DNA from: Thaumasiovibrio occultus
GTDB taxonomy: Bacteria; Pseudomonadota; Gammaproteobacteria; Enterobacterales; Vibrionaceae
Direction of reading: 5' to 3'
Assembly (NCBI GenBank): GCA_019703815.1
Contig: AP023052.1
Location: 1,178,001 to 1,242,000, forward strand
Length of the DNA: 64,000 nucleotides
This document shows, in pieces, positions 44,668 to 53,995 of the stretch (position 1 is the stretch's first letter; each line of letters opens with the position of its first letter). The notes beneath the pieces are model-generated. The model saw nothing but the letters and a program-made list of their open reading frames with translations. It ran no database searches and was not told the origin of the DNA. Made by a program: the position numbers and the translations under genes.

Positions 44668-45336
44668 TTAATGAGCTTCAAAAGCCAGTGCGCGTTTTTC
44701 AACCACGCGGAATACCAAAGTGAGGATACCGTTGACGGTGAGATAGAAAGCGCCTGCCAAACCAAAGACAGTTAGCGTGTCATAGGTTTGCGCGTTGATC
44801 CGCTGCGCATAGCCCATCAAATCCATAATGGTGATGGTGCTGGCTAGCGATGTGCCTTTGAAGACCAAAATCACTTCGTTGGAATACGCCGGAATCGCGC
44901 GGCGAATCGCGTACGGCAGCAAGATAGACAACGATTGTTTGGTGTTCATCCCAAGCGCTTCACAGGCCTGCCATTGCGAATTAGGGATGGCATCAAACGC
45001 ACCCTTAAATAGCAGGGTAGAGTAGGCGGCGGTATTTAGCGCCAGTGCGAGCATGGCACAAAACCAAGGCTCCGCTAGCACATACCACAGCGCGCTTTGC
45101 TGGACCCATTCAAATTGCCCCGGACCGTAGTTGATCAAAAAGATTTGGATCAACAGTGGTGTGCCGGTAAACAGCAGTACGATCACACTGACTGCTTGCT
45201 TGGCGATCGGCAATCGCACGACCAAAATCAGCGTCATGGCAATGGCCAACAGACAACCGATCAACAACGAGCCGGCGGTGAGCTTGAGACTGGTGACCAA
45301 GCCTTCCAGTAACAGGTAGAAATCTTGCTCTTTCAT
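44668..45336 (-). CDS. artM: arginine ABC transporter permease ArtM
   Basis: A 222-residue polar-amino-acid permease, the same length as E. coli ArtM. Five membrane helices. The ABC-interacting loop EALGMNTKQSLSILLPYAIRRAIPAYSNE carries the conserved EA-G. It overlaps artQ by 4 nt. With ArtQ it forms the channel of the arginine importer in the inner membrane. Confidence 0.92.
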   Translation of the reverse strand: MKEQDFYLLLEGLVTSLKLTAGSLLIGCLLAIAMTLILVVRLPIAKQAVSVIVLLFTGTPLLIQIFLINYGPGQFEWVQQSALWYVLAEPWFCAMLALALNTAAYSTLLFKGAFDAIPNSQWQACEALGMNTKQSLSILLPYAIRRAIPAYSNEVILVFKGTSLASTITIMDLMGYAQRINAQTYDTLTVFGLAGAFYLTVNGILTLVFRVVEKRALAFEAH

Positions 45337-46013
45337 GCGGTCACCCTCGATTGGCCCGGAATATCAAAACGTTTAGTGAGGCGCTTAATCGCTTGTTGGC
45401 TGATCAAGGTGATGGCGAGGTAGATAACCGCAGCGGTTGCATACCATGTAAAGCTGTCATGCGTACTGGCGACATTTAACTTGGCTTGTTGCATTAAGTC
45501 GGTGACACCAATGAGTGACACTAAGGCTGTATCTTTTAATAGGACTAACCATTGGTTGGTGAGCCCGGGCAGCGCGTGACGGGTCGCTTGTGGCACCACA
45601 AAGCGAAAGAAGGTGGCTGCTTTGCCAAAGCCTAGCGCATACGCTGCTTCTGATTGGCCTTTAGGCACCGCTTTAATGGCGCCGCGGATGGTTTGAGAGC
45701 CGTAGGCGGCGAAAATCAGAGATAGGGCCACAACCCCTGACCAAAACGGTGACATTTCGACGTAGTTGCCGGTGAGCAGAAAGAGTGCATGGCTGGTGCC
45801 GAAAAAGATAAACAACACGATCAATAGCTCCGGTAGTCCCCGGAGCATAGTGACCAACAAAGTGGCGGGCATGGAGATCACGCGCCACTTTGCCATTTCA
45901 GCGCAGGTAAACAGCAACGCAATAACCAGGCCGACTACCACACTGACAAGTGCTAATAGCACTGTCATCCACGTCGCATCGATTAATGTGTTTATATACC
46001 CACTTGAGAACAT
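45333..46013 (-). CDS. artQ: arginine ABC transporter permease ArtQ
   Basis: A 226-residue permease of the His/Glu/Arg family. EAAYALGFGKAATFFRFVVPQATRHALPGLTNQW is the coupling loop to the ATPase. Five hydrophobic segments. It starts 3 nt after the artI stop on the minus strand and overlaps artM at its end, so the genes are translationally coupled. Confidence 0.92.
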   Translation of the reverse strand: MFSSGYINTLIDATWMTVLLALVSVVVGLVIALLFTCAEMAKWRVISMPATLLVTMLRGLPELLIVLFIFFGTSHALFLLTGNYVEMSPFWSGVVALSLIFAAYGSQTIRGAIKAVPKGQSEAAYALGFGKAATFFRFVVPQATRHALPGLTNQWLVLLKDTALVSLIGVTDLMQQAKLNVASTHDSFTWYATAAVIYLAITLISQQAIKRLTKRFDIPGQSRVTA

Positions 46014-46016
46014 AAA

Positions 46017-46739
46017 TTAGTTTCCGAAATATTGGTCAAAGATCTGCTGGTAAGTACCATTTTCTTTGATGGTTGCCAGTGCCGTGTTCAACTCGTCAAC
46101 CAGCTCTTGGTTGTCTTTGTTGACGGCAATACCGAAACCTTGGCCAAAGTATTGTGCGTCGGTAACGGTTTCGCCAACGTATTGCACTTTGTCGTTTTCT
46201 TCGAACCATTCAGCCACAACCGCAGTATCACCAAAGATCGCGTCGATACGGCCAAGGTTTAGGTCAACAAATGCGTCTTGGTAACTACCGTAAGGAACCG
46301 CTTCTACTGCGTTCGGCATTTTTTCAACAAGGTAGCTCTGGTGCGTTGAACCGTTTTGAACACCTACACGCAGGCCGTCTAGTGACTCTTGTGGAGCAAC
46401 TGCAACAAAGGCTGCGGCGTTGTCGTAGTATGGGTTAGAGAAAGCGACTTGCTCGAGACGCGCTTCAGTGATGTCCATTGCTGAAATCGCGGCATCGTAA
46501 CGGTTGAAACGTAGTGCTGGGATCAAGCTGTCGAACGCTTGGTTATGGAAGGTACAAGTGGCTTCCATTTCAGCACACAGTGCGTTAGCAAGATCGACAT
46601 CGAAACCTACGATGTTGCCTGCTTCGTCGGTGAACTCAAATGGAGGGTAAGTTGCTTCCATTACAAATTTAATTTCTTGCTCAGCTTGAGCGGCAAAAGT
46701 AGATAGACCAATCACTGTCGCTAATAGAATTTTTTTCAT
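46017..46739 (-). CDS. artI: arginine-binding periplasmic protein ArtI/ArtJ
   Basis: A 240-residue family 3 binding protein. The signal peptide is KKILLATVIGLSTFAAQA. The mature part has YPPFEFTDEAGNIVGFDVDLANALC, the classical start of lobe 1, AAISAMDITEARLEQVAFS, and the cross-over LRVGVQNGSTHQ. It delivers arginine to ArtQM. E. coli has both ArtI and ArtJ; here one gene lies in the artI position. Confidence 0.9.
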   Translation of the reverse strand: MKKILLATVIGLSTFAAQAEQEIKFVMEATYPPFEFTDEAGNIVGFDVDLANALCAEMEATCTFHNQAFDSLIPALRFNRYDAAISAMDITEARLEQVAFSNPYYDNAAAFVAVAPQESLDGLRVGVQNGSTHQSYLVEKMPNAVEAVPYGSYQDAFVDLNLGRIDAIFGDTAVVAEWFEENDKVQYVGETVTDAQYFGQGFGIAVNKDNQELVDELNTALATIKENGTYQQIFDQYFGN

Positions 46740-46757
46740 CGCGAGTTTTCCTTGTGT

Positions 46758-47486
46758 TTAGTGTGACAAATATTGCGCAAATTCGCGGGTTTTGGGCGAT
46801 TCAAATGCGGTGTGGTCGCCAAACTCCACGACATTTCCATTCTCTAGGTAAAGGACGTGTGAAGCGACTTTTTTTGCAAAATCTACCTCGTGGGTCACAA
46901 TAACCTGCGTAATGCCGGTGTTGCTTAGTTGTTTTACTATTTCAACAATTTGGTTGGTGATTTCTGGGTCAAGGGCCGCTGTTGGTTCGTCGAACAACAA
47001 CACTTCAGGGCTCATCATTAATGCCCGTGCAATGGCAACACGCTGTTGCTGACCACCAGAAAGTTGCAATGGCCACGCGTCTGCTTTGTCGGCTAATTGC
47101 AGCTGTTCAAGGATCTCACCTGCCTTCTTTTTTGCTTGCGGCTTATCCATCTTCAGCACTTTCACCGGCGCTTCAATCAGGTTCTGCAGCACGGTCTTAT
47201 GGGGCCACAAGTGGTACTGCTGGAATACCATGCCCACTTTCGTCCTCAGCGCAGCGCCGGTTTTCGCCGGAACCGTATTGGCAAAGTCAAACGAGGTATT
47301 ATTGATGTTCAATGTGCCAGACGACGCCAGTTCAAGTAGGTTAAGGATACGCAATAAGGTGCTTTTCCCTGCGCCACTTGGCCCCAGTAGTACGAGTACA
47401 CTTCCCTCAGGGCAGTCGAAACTGACATCGGTCAGTACCTGCGTCTCGCCATAGAATTTATTAACATTGCTTACTTGAATACTCAT
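46758..47486 (-). CDS. artP: arginine ABC transporter ATPase ArtP
   Basis: A 242-residue ATPase from ATG 47486, identical in length to E. coli ArtP as I recall it. An ATG five codons upstream (47501), with GAGG 4 nt before it, is possible. Walker [10 protein letters not shown], signature [15 protein letters not shown], Walker B VLLFDEP and the switch VTHE are intact. First gene of artPIQM. Two tandem ARG-box-like palindromes 44 bp upstream suggest repression by ArgR with arginine. Confidence 0.95.
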   Translation of the reverse strand: MSIQVSNVNKFYGETQVLTDVSFDCPEGSVLVLLGPSGAGKSTLLRILNLLELASSGTLNINNTSFDFANTVPAKTGAALRTKVGMVFQQYHLWPHKTVLQNLIEAPVKVLKMDKPQAKKKAGEILEQLQLADKADAWPLQLSGGQQQRVAIARALMMSPEVLLFDEPTAALDPEITNQIVEIVKQLSNTGITQVIVTHEVDFAKKVASHVLYLENGNVVEFGDHTAFESPKTREFAQYLSH

Positions 47487-47529
47487 GCTCAAATTCTGCA
47501 TCAAACCTCGATATCGGAATACTATCAAT

Positions 47530-47568
47530 ATTGTATAAACATGCAAGAAAAATGTATAAAAAGACATT
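47530..47568. promoter_or_regulatory. tandem ARG boxes upstream of artP
   Basis: Two imperfect 18-bp palindromes, 47530-47547 and 47551-47568, separated by 3 bp, the spacing usual for ArgR hexamer sites. Each keeps the TGTATAAA core and an inverted A/T-rich arm. Confidence 0.55.
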
Positions 47569-47633
47569 CTCTTGGTGGGATATTGTTCAGGTTCCACTTT
47601 TGTGGAGGAAAAACTGGTTCAGGTTTTAAAATT

Positions 47634-48266
47634 TCAAGGCAAATTATCCTGCCAGAGTAGACATTGCCCGTTGATGGGTATGTCACTATCGTCATGGGTG
47701 ACTAAAATGGCAGGGATGTTCGCATCGCTAAGTTGCTGATAAACAAAAGCTCTAAAACTCTCACGTAAGGTTTTGTCGAGTTTGCTAAAGGGCTCGTCTA
47801 ATAAAATCGCATTCGGTTTTGCCAGCAGTGCGCGAAGTAAACTAATTCTTGCGCGCTGCCCGCCCGACGCTTGGCTGGGATGCATATCGGCAAGGTGAGC
47901 TAAATCGATACTCGCCAGTGTGTCTCTCACGGTTTCTTCGCGCTGGGCGATCTCAGTTGGCAGCGCCAAGGCCAAATTTTGCCAAATATTAAGATGAGGA
48001 AAGAGCAAATCGTCTTGAAATAGCAGCCCAATGCCGCGCTGCCATGCAGGCAAGTCTGTTACATCTAGCTTATTCAGCACCACGTTACCGCGATAGGTGA
48101 AATCCGCTTGATAATGGCCGCCAATGGCATTAAGCAGGGTGGACTTTCCGCAGCCGCTTGGCCCCATAATGGTCACCACTTCGCCAGGCGCAACGGTTAA
48201 AGACAGCGGTGAAAGCAGCATCTTTTCAGCCAGATTTATCGAAAAATTACGTAGTTCCAGAGACAT
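47634..48266 (-). CDS. ynjD: YnjD-like ABC transporter ATPase
   Basis: A 210-residue ATPase. Walker A GPSGCGKST, signature ASGGQRARISL, Walker B AILLDEPFSKLD and switch H in VTHDD. Its start shares one base with the ynjC stop (TAATG). It is close in length to E. coli YnjD (217). The order B-C-D matches ynjBCD rather than thiBPQ. Last gene of the four-gene operon. Confidence 0.85.
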   Translation of the reverse strand: MSLELRNFSINLAEKMLLSPLSLTVAPGEVVTIMGPSGCGKSTLLNAIGGHYQADFTYRGNVVLNKLDVTDLPAWQRGIGLLFQDDLLFPHLNIWQNLALALPTEIAQREETVRDTLASIDLAHLADMHPSQASGGQRARISLLRALLAKPNAILLDEPFSKLDKTLRESFRAFVYQQLSDANIPAILVTHDDSDIPINGQCLLWQDNLP

Positions 48267-49906
48267 TACGCGATAGCCTCCTTGGGCTGATGACGACGGG
48301 AAACGGCCTTTTGGCCTTGTAGCGCGAGGAAAAACACCAGCAGTGGCAGTAAGCCTTGGAGTAAGGCATAAATAGCGCTCACTCGACGATCGCTACCACC
48401 AACGAGGGCAACTGCTTCAGTGGTGATGGTGTTGATCCGACCCGCACCCAACATTTGCGTGGGTAGGTACAAGGCCAAGCTCACGCTGATCCCCAAACCG
48501 AAGGCAACGATTAACGCCGGCAGCAACAGCGGAAATTTGATCTTCCACCACACGCGCAGTGGCGACAGGCCAAGGCTCGCACCTGTTTGCGCCAATCTAG
48601 GATCCAAACTCTCCCAATGTGGACGCAAACTGAGATAGACATAAGGAAAAATGAACACAATATGTGCCCAGACAACCCAAGTGAAATGCCATTGAGGTGC
48701 CACTTGATAGGCAATAACTTGCATCCCGAATAACAAAGAAAGCTGCGGCGCAACTAGAGGCAAACAGATCAGCCACATCGACAGCGATTTACCCATTTCA
48801 AACAGGAGCGAAATGGCAACTAGCGCAAAGACAGTGGCGAAGATCGCGATTTTAAGGCTGGTCAACAATACCGGGAGGAGGTACGGCAGCTCTTGCGACC
48901 AAAAACGTAGCGAGGTCGTCTCTGGCCACACTTGCGGAAACGGCCAACGTTGTGCGAGGGTCCAGATCAGCAAGGGGATCAGCACCAGCAGCGGTGCTAG
49001 CAGTATGTAGCGCAAGCCCACCGGCGCGATAGGAAGATGACGACGTTTTCCGCCAATTGCGCGATGGTTAATCAATTGCACCAGCCCTTTTTCCACGCCG
49101 ATCCAAACCATTAACGCGATAGCGGCATTGATACATAACAACACCGCGCCCGCCGCCGCGCGCGAGAAGGTGGCTAAGTCCGGATCGTTAAACCACTGCC
49201 ACACCATCACGGCGAATGTGGGCGGTCTTTGTGAGCCAATAATAAACGCGACTTCGACATTGGTGACGCTAAAGGCGATCACGGCAAAAATGGGGTAACG
49301 CATCGCCCGCAACCATTGCGGCAGCAGGAGCAAACGCCAGACTTGTTGATGACGATATCCAAGGCTTGCCCCGATAGCGGCGTACGAGGCTAGGTTCATC
49401 CGCGCTAAAATCGTCAGGCTCATCAGCAGCACAAACGGCAGCTCTTTAAGCACTAAGGTAAGGATCAAACCAAGATTTAGGCCATCTTGGGTTAACAGCG
49501 GTAAAGGTAGCGGAGCGATTAACCTTGCTAGTAATCCGGTAGGGGCTAGCAGCATCACCATGCCAATGGCGAGCGCGGTGTGGGGCAGCGCAAGAATAGG
49601 GGTGAGCCAGCGGGTAACACGCTGCCACTGCGGGGTGAAGCGATAACGTTCGATGATCAGCGCCGCCAGCATCACGGAAAGCGCGGTGCTGGCGATACCG
49701 ACAAAGAGCCCACGGCCGATCGCCTTCAGTGCGCCCGGCCACATTAGGGCTTGGACAAAGCCGTCGATGCTGAGCTGAGATAAGCCTATTTCAGGCAGGT
49801 AGCCTACAGCTGGCGCAACTACTCCGAGTAGGGCTGGCAACAACGGAAATACAAAAAGAAGTAAGGTTGTTCCCAGCACCACTTGGCGCCAAGGATTTAG
49901 TCTCAT
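48266..49906 (-). CDS. ynjC: YnjC-like ABC transporter permease
   Basis: A 546-residue double permease with two binding-protein-dependent transport domains in tandem (about residues 60-255 and 340-535). Each has an EAA-like loop: GASLGYRHQQVWRLLLLPQW and GASLGLSPLRVWWKIKFPLLLP. About 12 hydrophobic segments. It starts inside the end of ynjB (4-nt overlap). Slightly longer than E. coli YnjC (511). The transported substrate of this system is not known. Confidence 0.87.
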   Translation of the reverse strand: MRLNPWRQVVLGTTLLLFVFPLLPALLGVVAPAVGYLPEIGLSQLSIDGFVQALMWPGALKAIGRGLFVGIASTALSVMLAALIIERYRFTPQWQRVTRWLTPILALPHTALAIGMVMLLAPTGLLARLIAPLPLPLLTQDGLNLGLILTLVLKELPFVLLMSLTILARMNLASYAAIGASLGYRHQQVWRLLLLPQWLRAMRYPIFAVIAFSVTNVEVAFIIGSQRPPTFAVMVWQWFNDPDLATFSRAAAGAVLLCINAAIALMVWIGVEKGLVQLINHRAIGGKRRHLPIAPVGLRYILLAPLLVLIPLLIWTLAQRWPFPQVWPETTSLRFWSQELPYLLPVLLTSLKIAIFATVFALVAISLLFEMGKSLSMWLICLPLVAPQLSLLFGMQVIAYQVAPQWHFTWVVWAHIVFIFPYVYLSLRPHWESLDPRLAQTGASLGLSPLRVWWKIKFPLLLPALIVAFGLGISVSLALYLPTQMLGAGRINTITTEAVALVGGSDRRVSAIYALLQGLLPLLVFFLALQGQKAVSRRHQPKEAIA

Positions 49907-51066
49907 TTACTGCCGTATCGCTCTTGCCATTCTTTCTCTAGTGCAGTTTGCCAGCTTGGGTGTGGCTCTGGCAGCGATGGAAACAGCGCAAAACCTTGGC
50001 TTTCGCCGGTTAAGAACTCTGTTGCTACTACCGCAGGATCGCCCCAAATGTCGGCATTGGCTTTGCGAGTCTGCGCTTCGGGCGAAAGTAGGAAATCAAC
50101 CACTACTTGCGCGCCGGCGCTATGATCGCTATTCCACGGGATCGCGAGGAAATGGATGTTCGATAGTGCGCCTTGTTCAAACGCGAAGGTGTCGACGCTG
50201 GCGGGTAAGGTGCCGTTAGCCACACCGGCAAGCGCATCATTGGGATTGAAAGTGATCGCTAAGTCGATTTGACCATCGTTAAGCAATTGCTTGGTCTCGC
50301 CGCTACTGGTTGGGAAGCGCGCGCCTTGTTGCCAGGTTAACGGGTGCAGTTGGTCGAGATAGTGCCACAAGGGCGCGGTGATCTGATCAAACTTTGCCGC
50401 ATCGACGGGCTGATACAGCGCGGCATCATTACCTGAGAGTTCGAGCAGTGCTGCCTTTAAAAAGGATGAGCCGTGAAATTCTGGTGGCTGTGGATAGCTA
50501 ATCCGCCCGGGTTGGCTTTTGGCGTAGGTTAGCAACTCAGCAAAACTGTTAGGGGGGGAAGCCAGCGTGTCGGTGTCGTAAATGAACACCAATTGCCCCA
50601 CGCCCCACGGCGCTTCTAAACCTTCGGTTGGCTCGGTGAAATCGACATCAACGGGCAAACTTTTATCGATAAATTGCCAGCTTGGCAGGGTGTCGACAAA
50701 CGGGCCCCAAAGGAGATCGTTGTGTTTGAGCGACTTAAAGTTCTCACCATTGACCCACACTAAATCGACACTGCCGCCACTGTGCTTTCCTGCTGCTTTT
50801 TCTGCAACTAAGCGGTTCACGGTTTCCGCGATATCGTTGACTTTCACGTGCACAAGACGGACATCGTATTGCTGCTGCAATTCTTTATCTGCCCAACGTA
50901 AATACTGGTTAATTTGCGGGCTACCGCCCCACGCATTGAAGTAGACCGTTTGTCCTTCGGCTTCTTTAACAATGGCATCCCAATCGCTCGTCACCGCCTG
51001 CTCGGCCATCGCGGCAAAGGGCAGGCTTAATGCCGCAGTAAGAAGAGGGGGGAGAAATGTTTTCAT
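49903..51066 (-). CDS. ynjB: YnjB-like ABC transporter substrate-binding protein
   Basis: A 387-residue periplasmic protein, matching E. coli YnjB (388) in length. Signal peptide FLPPLLTAALSLPFAAMA. Key blocks: GQTVYFNAWGGSPQINQYLRW, VDLVWVNGENFKSLKHNDLLWGPF, FTEPTEGLEAPWGVGQLVFIYD and DLAITFNPNDALAGVANG. I first considered ThiB but its length and the NGENF block point to YnjB. It overlaps the fused oxidoreductase gene by 4 nt and ynjC by 4 nt. Confidence 0.88.
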   Translation of the reverse strand: MKTFLPPLLTAALSLPFAAMAEQAVTSDWDAIVKEAEGQTVYFNAWGGSPQINQYLRWADKELQQQYDVRLVHVKVNDIAETVNRLVAEKAAGKHSGGSVDLVWVNGENFKSLKHNDLLWGPFVDTLPSWQFIDKSLPVDVDFTEPTEGLEAPWGVGQLVFIYDTDTLASPPNSFAELLTYAKSQPGRISYPQPPEFHGSSFLKAALLELSGNDAALYQPVDAAKFDQITAPLWHYLDQLHPLTWQQGARFPTSSGETKQLLNDGQIDLAITFNPNDALAGVANGTLPASVDTFAFEQGALSNIHFLAIPWNSDHSAGAQVVVDFLLSPEAQTRKANADIWGDPAVVATEFLTGESQGFALFPSLPEPHPSWQTALEKEWQERYGSK

Positions 51067-53231
51067 AGTAAGTCCTTTACAGATGAAGTATTAGACGTGC
51101 CACGACGCCATTGATGGTATTTTTGCACCCAAGCTAGCAGTTGCTGCGGGGCATTATTGCGTTTCCATACACCGGCTGCGTATTTGTTTGCTTCACTCAT
51201 GGTCGGATATGGATGGATAGTCCCTAAAATCTTGTTGAGTCCGAGCCCGTGTTTCATTGCCAAGGTAAATTCGGTCAAAAGATCGCTGGCGCGCACGCCG
51301 ACAATGGTTACCCCTAAAATAGTGTCTTTGCCTTTCGGGGTGATCACTTTCACCATGCCGTGGGCCTCGCCATCGGCAATTGCGCGGTCTAGATCATCAA
51401 TACCGTATTGGGTGACTTCAATCTCTAATCCTTGCTCGGCCGCTTCTTTTTCATTGATGCCGACGCGGGCGATTTCAGGTGTCGTGTAGGTAGCGTGCGG
51501 CATAACGCGGTAGTCGGCTTTAAAGCGTTTAAACTGGCCAAACAAACCGTTCACTGCTGCGTACCACGCTTGATGCGAGGCGGCATGGGTTAGCTGGAAT
51601 GGGCCGCAAACATCACCGACAGCAAAAATATTGGGATAGCGGGTTTGCAGATACTCGTTAACCTCAATGGTGCCACGCTCGGTGGTCGGGATATTCAAGG
51701 TTTCTAAACCAAAACCGCTGACATTAGCGCTGCGGCCCAGGGCAAGGAGCACAGCGTCAAAGGCAATGTCCGTTGTGACATCGTTACAGATCACTTGGGC
51801 GCGCGGTTGACCGTTATCGTGACTGAACGACACCACCTTGTGATCCGTTAACAGCTTCACGCCATCGGCGCTTAGTTGCTGTTGCAGTTGCTCGGCCACA
51901 TCACTGTCTTCACGGATCAATACTTGCTCAGCCATTTCGACCAAGGTGACGTCTGCGCCAAGCAGGGCAAAACTTTGCGCCAATTCGCAGCCAATCGGGC
52001 CGCCGCCTAACACCAATAGCCGCGATGGCAGCTCGGTAAGCTCCCAAATGGTGTCAGAGGTGTAGTAGAGCACCTTATCTAAGCCTTCAATCATCGGCAC
52101 GAGGGGGCGCGCACCGGTGGCAATCACGATGTTTTCAGTGCTGATCTCGCGGTTGTTCACTGTTACCGTCCACGGTGAGGTGATTTTCGCTTCTCCTTGA
52201 ATGCAATCAACGCCTAACCCTTGATAACGTTCGACGGAGTCATGCGGCTCAATTTGGCTGATCACCTGCTTAACCCGTTGCATGATGGCGTTAAAGTCGA
52301 TGTGAGAGGGGCTGGTGTGAACGCCAAATTCACTGGCGCGATTGACTTCCCGCGCAGTGTGCGCGGCTCGGATCAAGGCTTTCGAAGGCACACAACCGGT
52401 GTTTAAGCAATCGCCCCCCATTTGGTGTTTTTCAATTAAAGTTACTTTGGCTTTGACTGCTGCTGCAATGTAGGCGGAAACGAGCCCGCCAGAGCCTGCG
52501 CCAATCACCACCATATTGGTATCAAAATGTGTGGGCTTGTTCCAGCCTTGGTAAACCTGTTTGCTTTGCACCATGGCGATAAACTTTTTCGCGATGAGCG
52601 GGAATAAGCCAAGTAGCGCAAACGAGAGCAAAATGGGTGTCGAGACAATATCACCGAGTGAGTTGATCTCAGCTAGTTGTGTACCAGCATTGACGTAAAC
52701 GGCAGTTCCCGCCAGCATACCGAGCTGACTCACCCAGTAAAATTGACGGGTTTTCATCGGGGTTAAGCCCATCAATAAATTGACCACAAAGAAAGGAAAA
52801 ATTGGGATCAAGCGCAGCGTGAACAGATAAAACGCGCCCTGTTTTTCGATCCCTTGATTGATGGCACTAAGACGATTGCCAAACTTAGCCTGAACCCAAT
52901 CACGCAGGATAAAACGGCTAAACAAGAAAGCGAGGGTCGCCCCAAGGCTGCTGGCAAAGGAAACTAACACTAGGCCATAGGCAAAGCCAAACAGCGCGCC
53001 GCCAAGCAGGGTCATGATCGCCGCGCCCGGCAGCGACAGGGCAGTAACGGCAACGTAGATCAGGAAGTAGCCAAGTGCATACCTAAAAGGGTGAGATTCA
53101 ATCACGGCCTGCAGCGACAGTTGCGATTGCTTGGCGGCTTCTAACGTAAAGAAGCGGCCGAGATCGAAGCTAAACCACAGTATCACTGCAATAGCGATAA
53201 GTGCGGCAAGCAGCCATTTGTTATTTTTCAT
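51063..53231 (-). CDS. TVP38/TMEM64 membrane domain fused to FAD-dependent pyridine nucleotide-disulfide oxidoreductase
   Basis: A 722-residue fusion from ATG 53231 (GGGAG 7 nt upstream). Residues about 5-225 hold a VTT/TVP38 membrane domain (LSLPGAAIMTLLGGALFGF, RLIPIFPFFVVNLLMGLTPM). From about 238 a mercuric-reductase/lipoamide-dehydrogenase-like flavoenzyme begins: FAD motif GAGSGG (244-249), redox pair C275 and C280 in GGDCLNTGCVPSK, NAD motif LGGGPIGCELAQ, second FAD motif FAVGDVCG, and HPYPTMSE at the dimer interface. The N-terminal CxxC metal-binding domain of MerA is absent. It heads the ynjBCD operon with a 4-nt overlap. Confidence 0.92.
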   Translation of the reverse strand: MKNNKWLLAALIAIAVILWFSFDLGRFFTLEAAKQSQLSLQAVIESHPFRYALGYFLIYVAVTALSLPGAAIMTLLGGALFGFAYGLVLVSFASSLGATLAFLFSRFILRDWVQAKFGNRLSAINQGIEKQGAFYLFTLRLIPIFPFFVVNLLMGLTPMKTRQFYWVSQLGMLAGTAVYVNAGTQLAEINSLGDIVSTPILLSFALLGLFPLIAKKFIAMVQSKQVYQGWNKPTHFDTNMVVIGAGSGGLVSAYIAAAVKAKVTLIEKHQMGGDCLNTGCVPSKALIRAAHTAREVNRASEFGVHTSPSHIDFNAIMQRVKQVISQIEPHDSVERYQGLGVDCIQGEAKITSPWTVTVNNREISTENIVIATGARPLVPMIEGLDKVLYYTSDTIWELTELPSRLLVLGGGPIGCELAQSFALLGADVTLVEMAEQVLIREDSDVAEQLQQQLSADGVKLLTDHKVVSFSHDNGQPRAQVICNDVTTDIAFDAVLLALGRSANVSGFGLETLNIPTTERGTIEVNEYLQTRYPNIFAVGDVCGPFQLTHAASHQAWYAAVNGLFGQFKRFKADYRVMPHATYTTPEIARVGINEKEAAEQGLEIEVTQYGIDDLDRAIADGEAHGMVKVITPKGKDTILGVTIVGVRASDLLTEFTLAMKHGLGLNKILGTIHPYPTMSEANKYAAGVWKRNNAPQQLLAWVQKYHQWRRGTSNTSSVKDLL

Positions 53232-53437
53232 CTGAATCTCCCTATCAGCGTGCGCACTCTTACGACGACTACCTTGAATCGGAATGTCACTGTGCAACTT
53301 GCTGGCGCTTGAGCAGAGCGGACATTTTCGGCAGGCAGTGGGTCTTTTACCGATAAACCTATTAAAAGTTCACGATAAAGAGTGACTTAGTAGCGATTAT
53401 AGAAAGAATGACCGTAAAGGGGAGGTTTTATTACAGG

Positions 53438-53767
53438 TTATGCCATTAAATTTAAAGAAACTATTTCAATTGCAATGGAAAGACCAATAAACAAAACACC
53501 TTTGCCTAAATGATATTTACGATACCACATGGCGCGGGAGCGAAATTTTAACAAAAGTCCCCATAACATGATCAGGATCTTGAGTCCGATGAGGATAAAG
53601 CAGAGATCTTGATGGAGTTGATAATCGAGTTGCGGTTGGTAGTAGAAAAGGACTGTGCTAGTGGCGAGAAGAAGAATAAAAATCTTAAAGAAACGGGCCG
53701 GCCATTTGCTGAAAGTGTCAGAGAATAAGGTGCATGGTTGGCCTGCGAATGGCGACGCACTTTTCAT
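53438..53767 (-). CDS. hypothetical small membrane protein
   Basis: A 109-residue protein with three hydrophobic segments (about 27-43, 56-74, 90-107) and a basic loop (KFRSRAMWYRKYHLGKG) between the last two. GGAG lies 6 nt before the ATG. No family is recognised. It lies about 200 bp upstream of the oxidoreductase operon in the same direction, with no clear terminator between. Confidence 0.6.
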   Translation of the reverse strand: MKSASPFAGQPCTLFSDTFSKWPARFFKIFILLLATSTVLFYYQPQLDYQLHQDLCFILIGLKILIMLWGLLLKFRSRAMWYRKYHLGKGVLFIGLSIAIEIVSLNLMA

Positions 53768-53940
53768 CCCTGATCTCCTATTATTTATTCAACTATCCAT
53801 AAGCGATCATCTTAAATAGCCATAATAAAAGATCAGCTATTCAACCGTCACATTGCGATCTGCGTCAAACTGTTGACTATATAGGGAAATCTGTCACTAA
53901 AGATGCGTGAAGTGAATCAAGATAATGGCGCTTTCTAGAC

Positions 53941-53966
53941 AAAAAAGCAGGCAAAGATTTGCCTGC
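53941..53966 (-). terminator. rho-independent terminator of META lipoprotein gene
   Basis: GCAGGCAAA and TTTGCCTGC with a 2-nt loop. The minus-strand transcript ends in six T. Confidence 0.9.
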
Positions 53967-53995
53967 ATGACCATGCCTTTGGGGAATATTTGAGG

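Noticed and set aside
47634-51066. ThiBPQ thiamine transporter
   Set aside because: Gene order and folds are alike, but the binding protein has 387 residues (ThiB is about 327), and its NGENF and PTEGLEAPWG blocks match YnjB.
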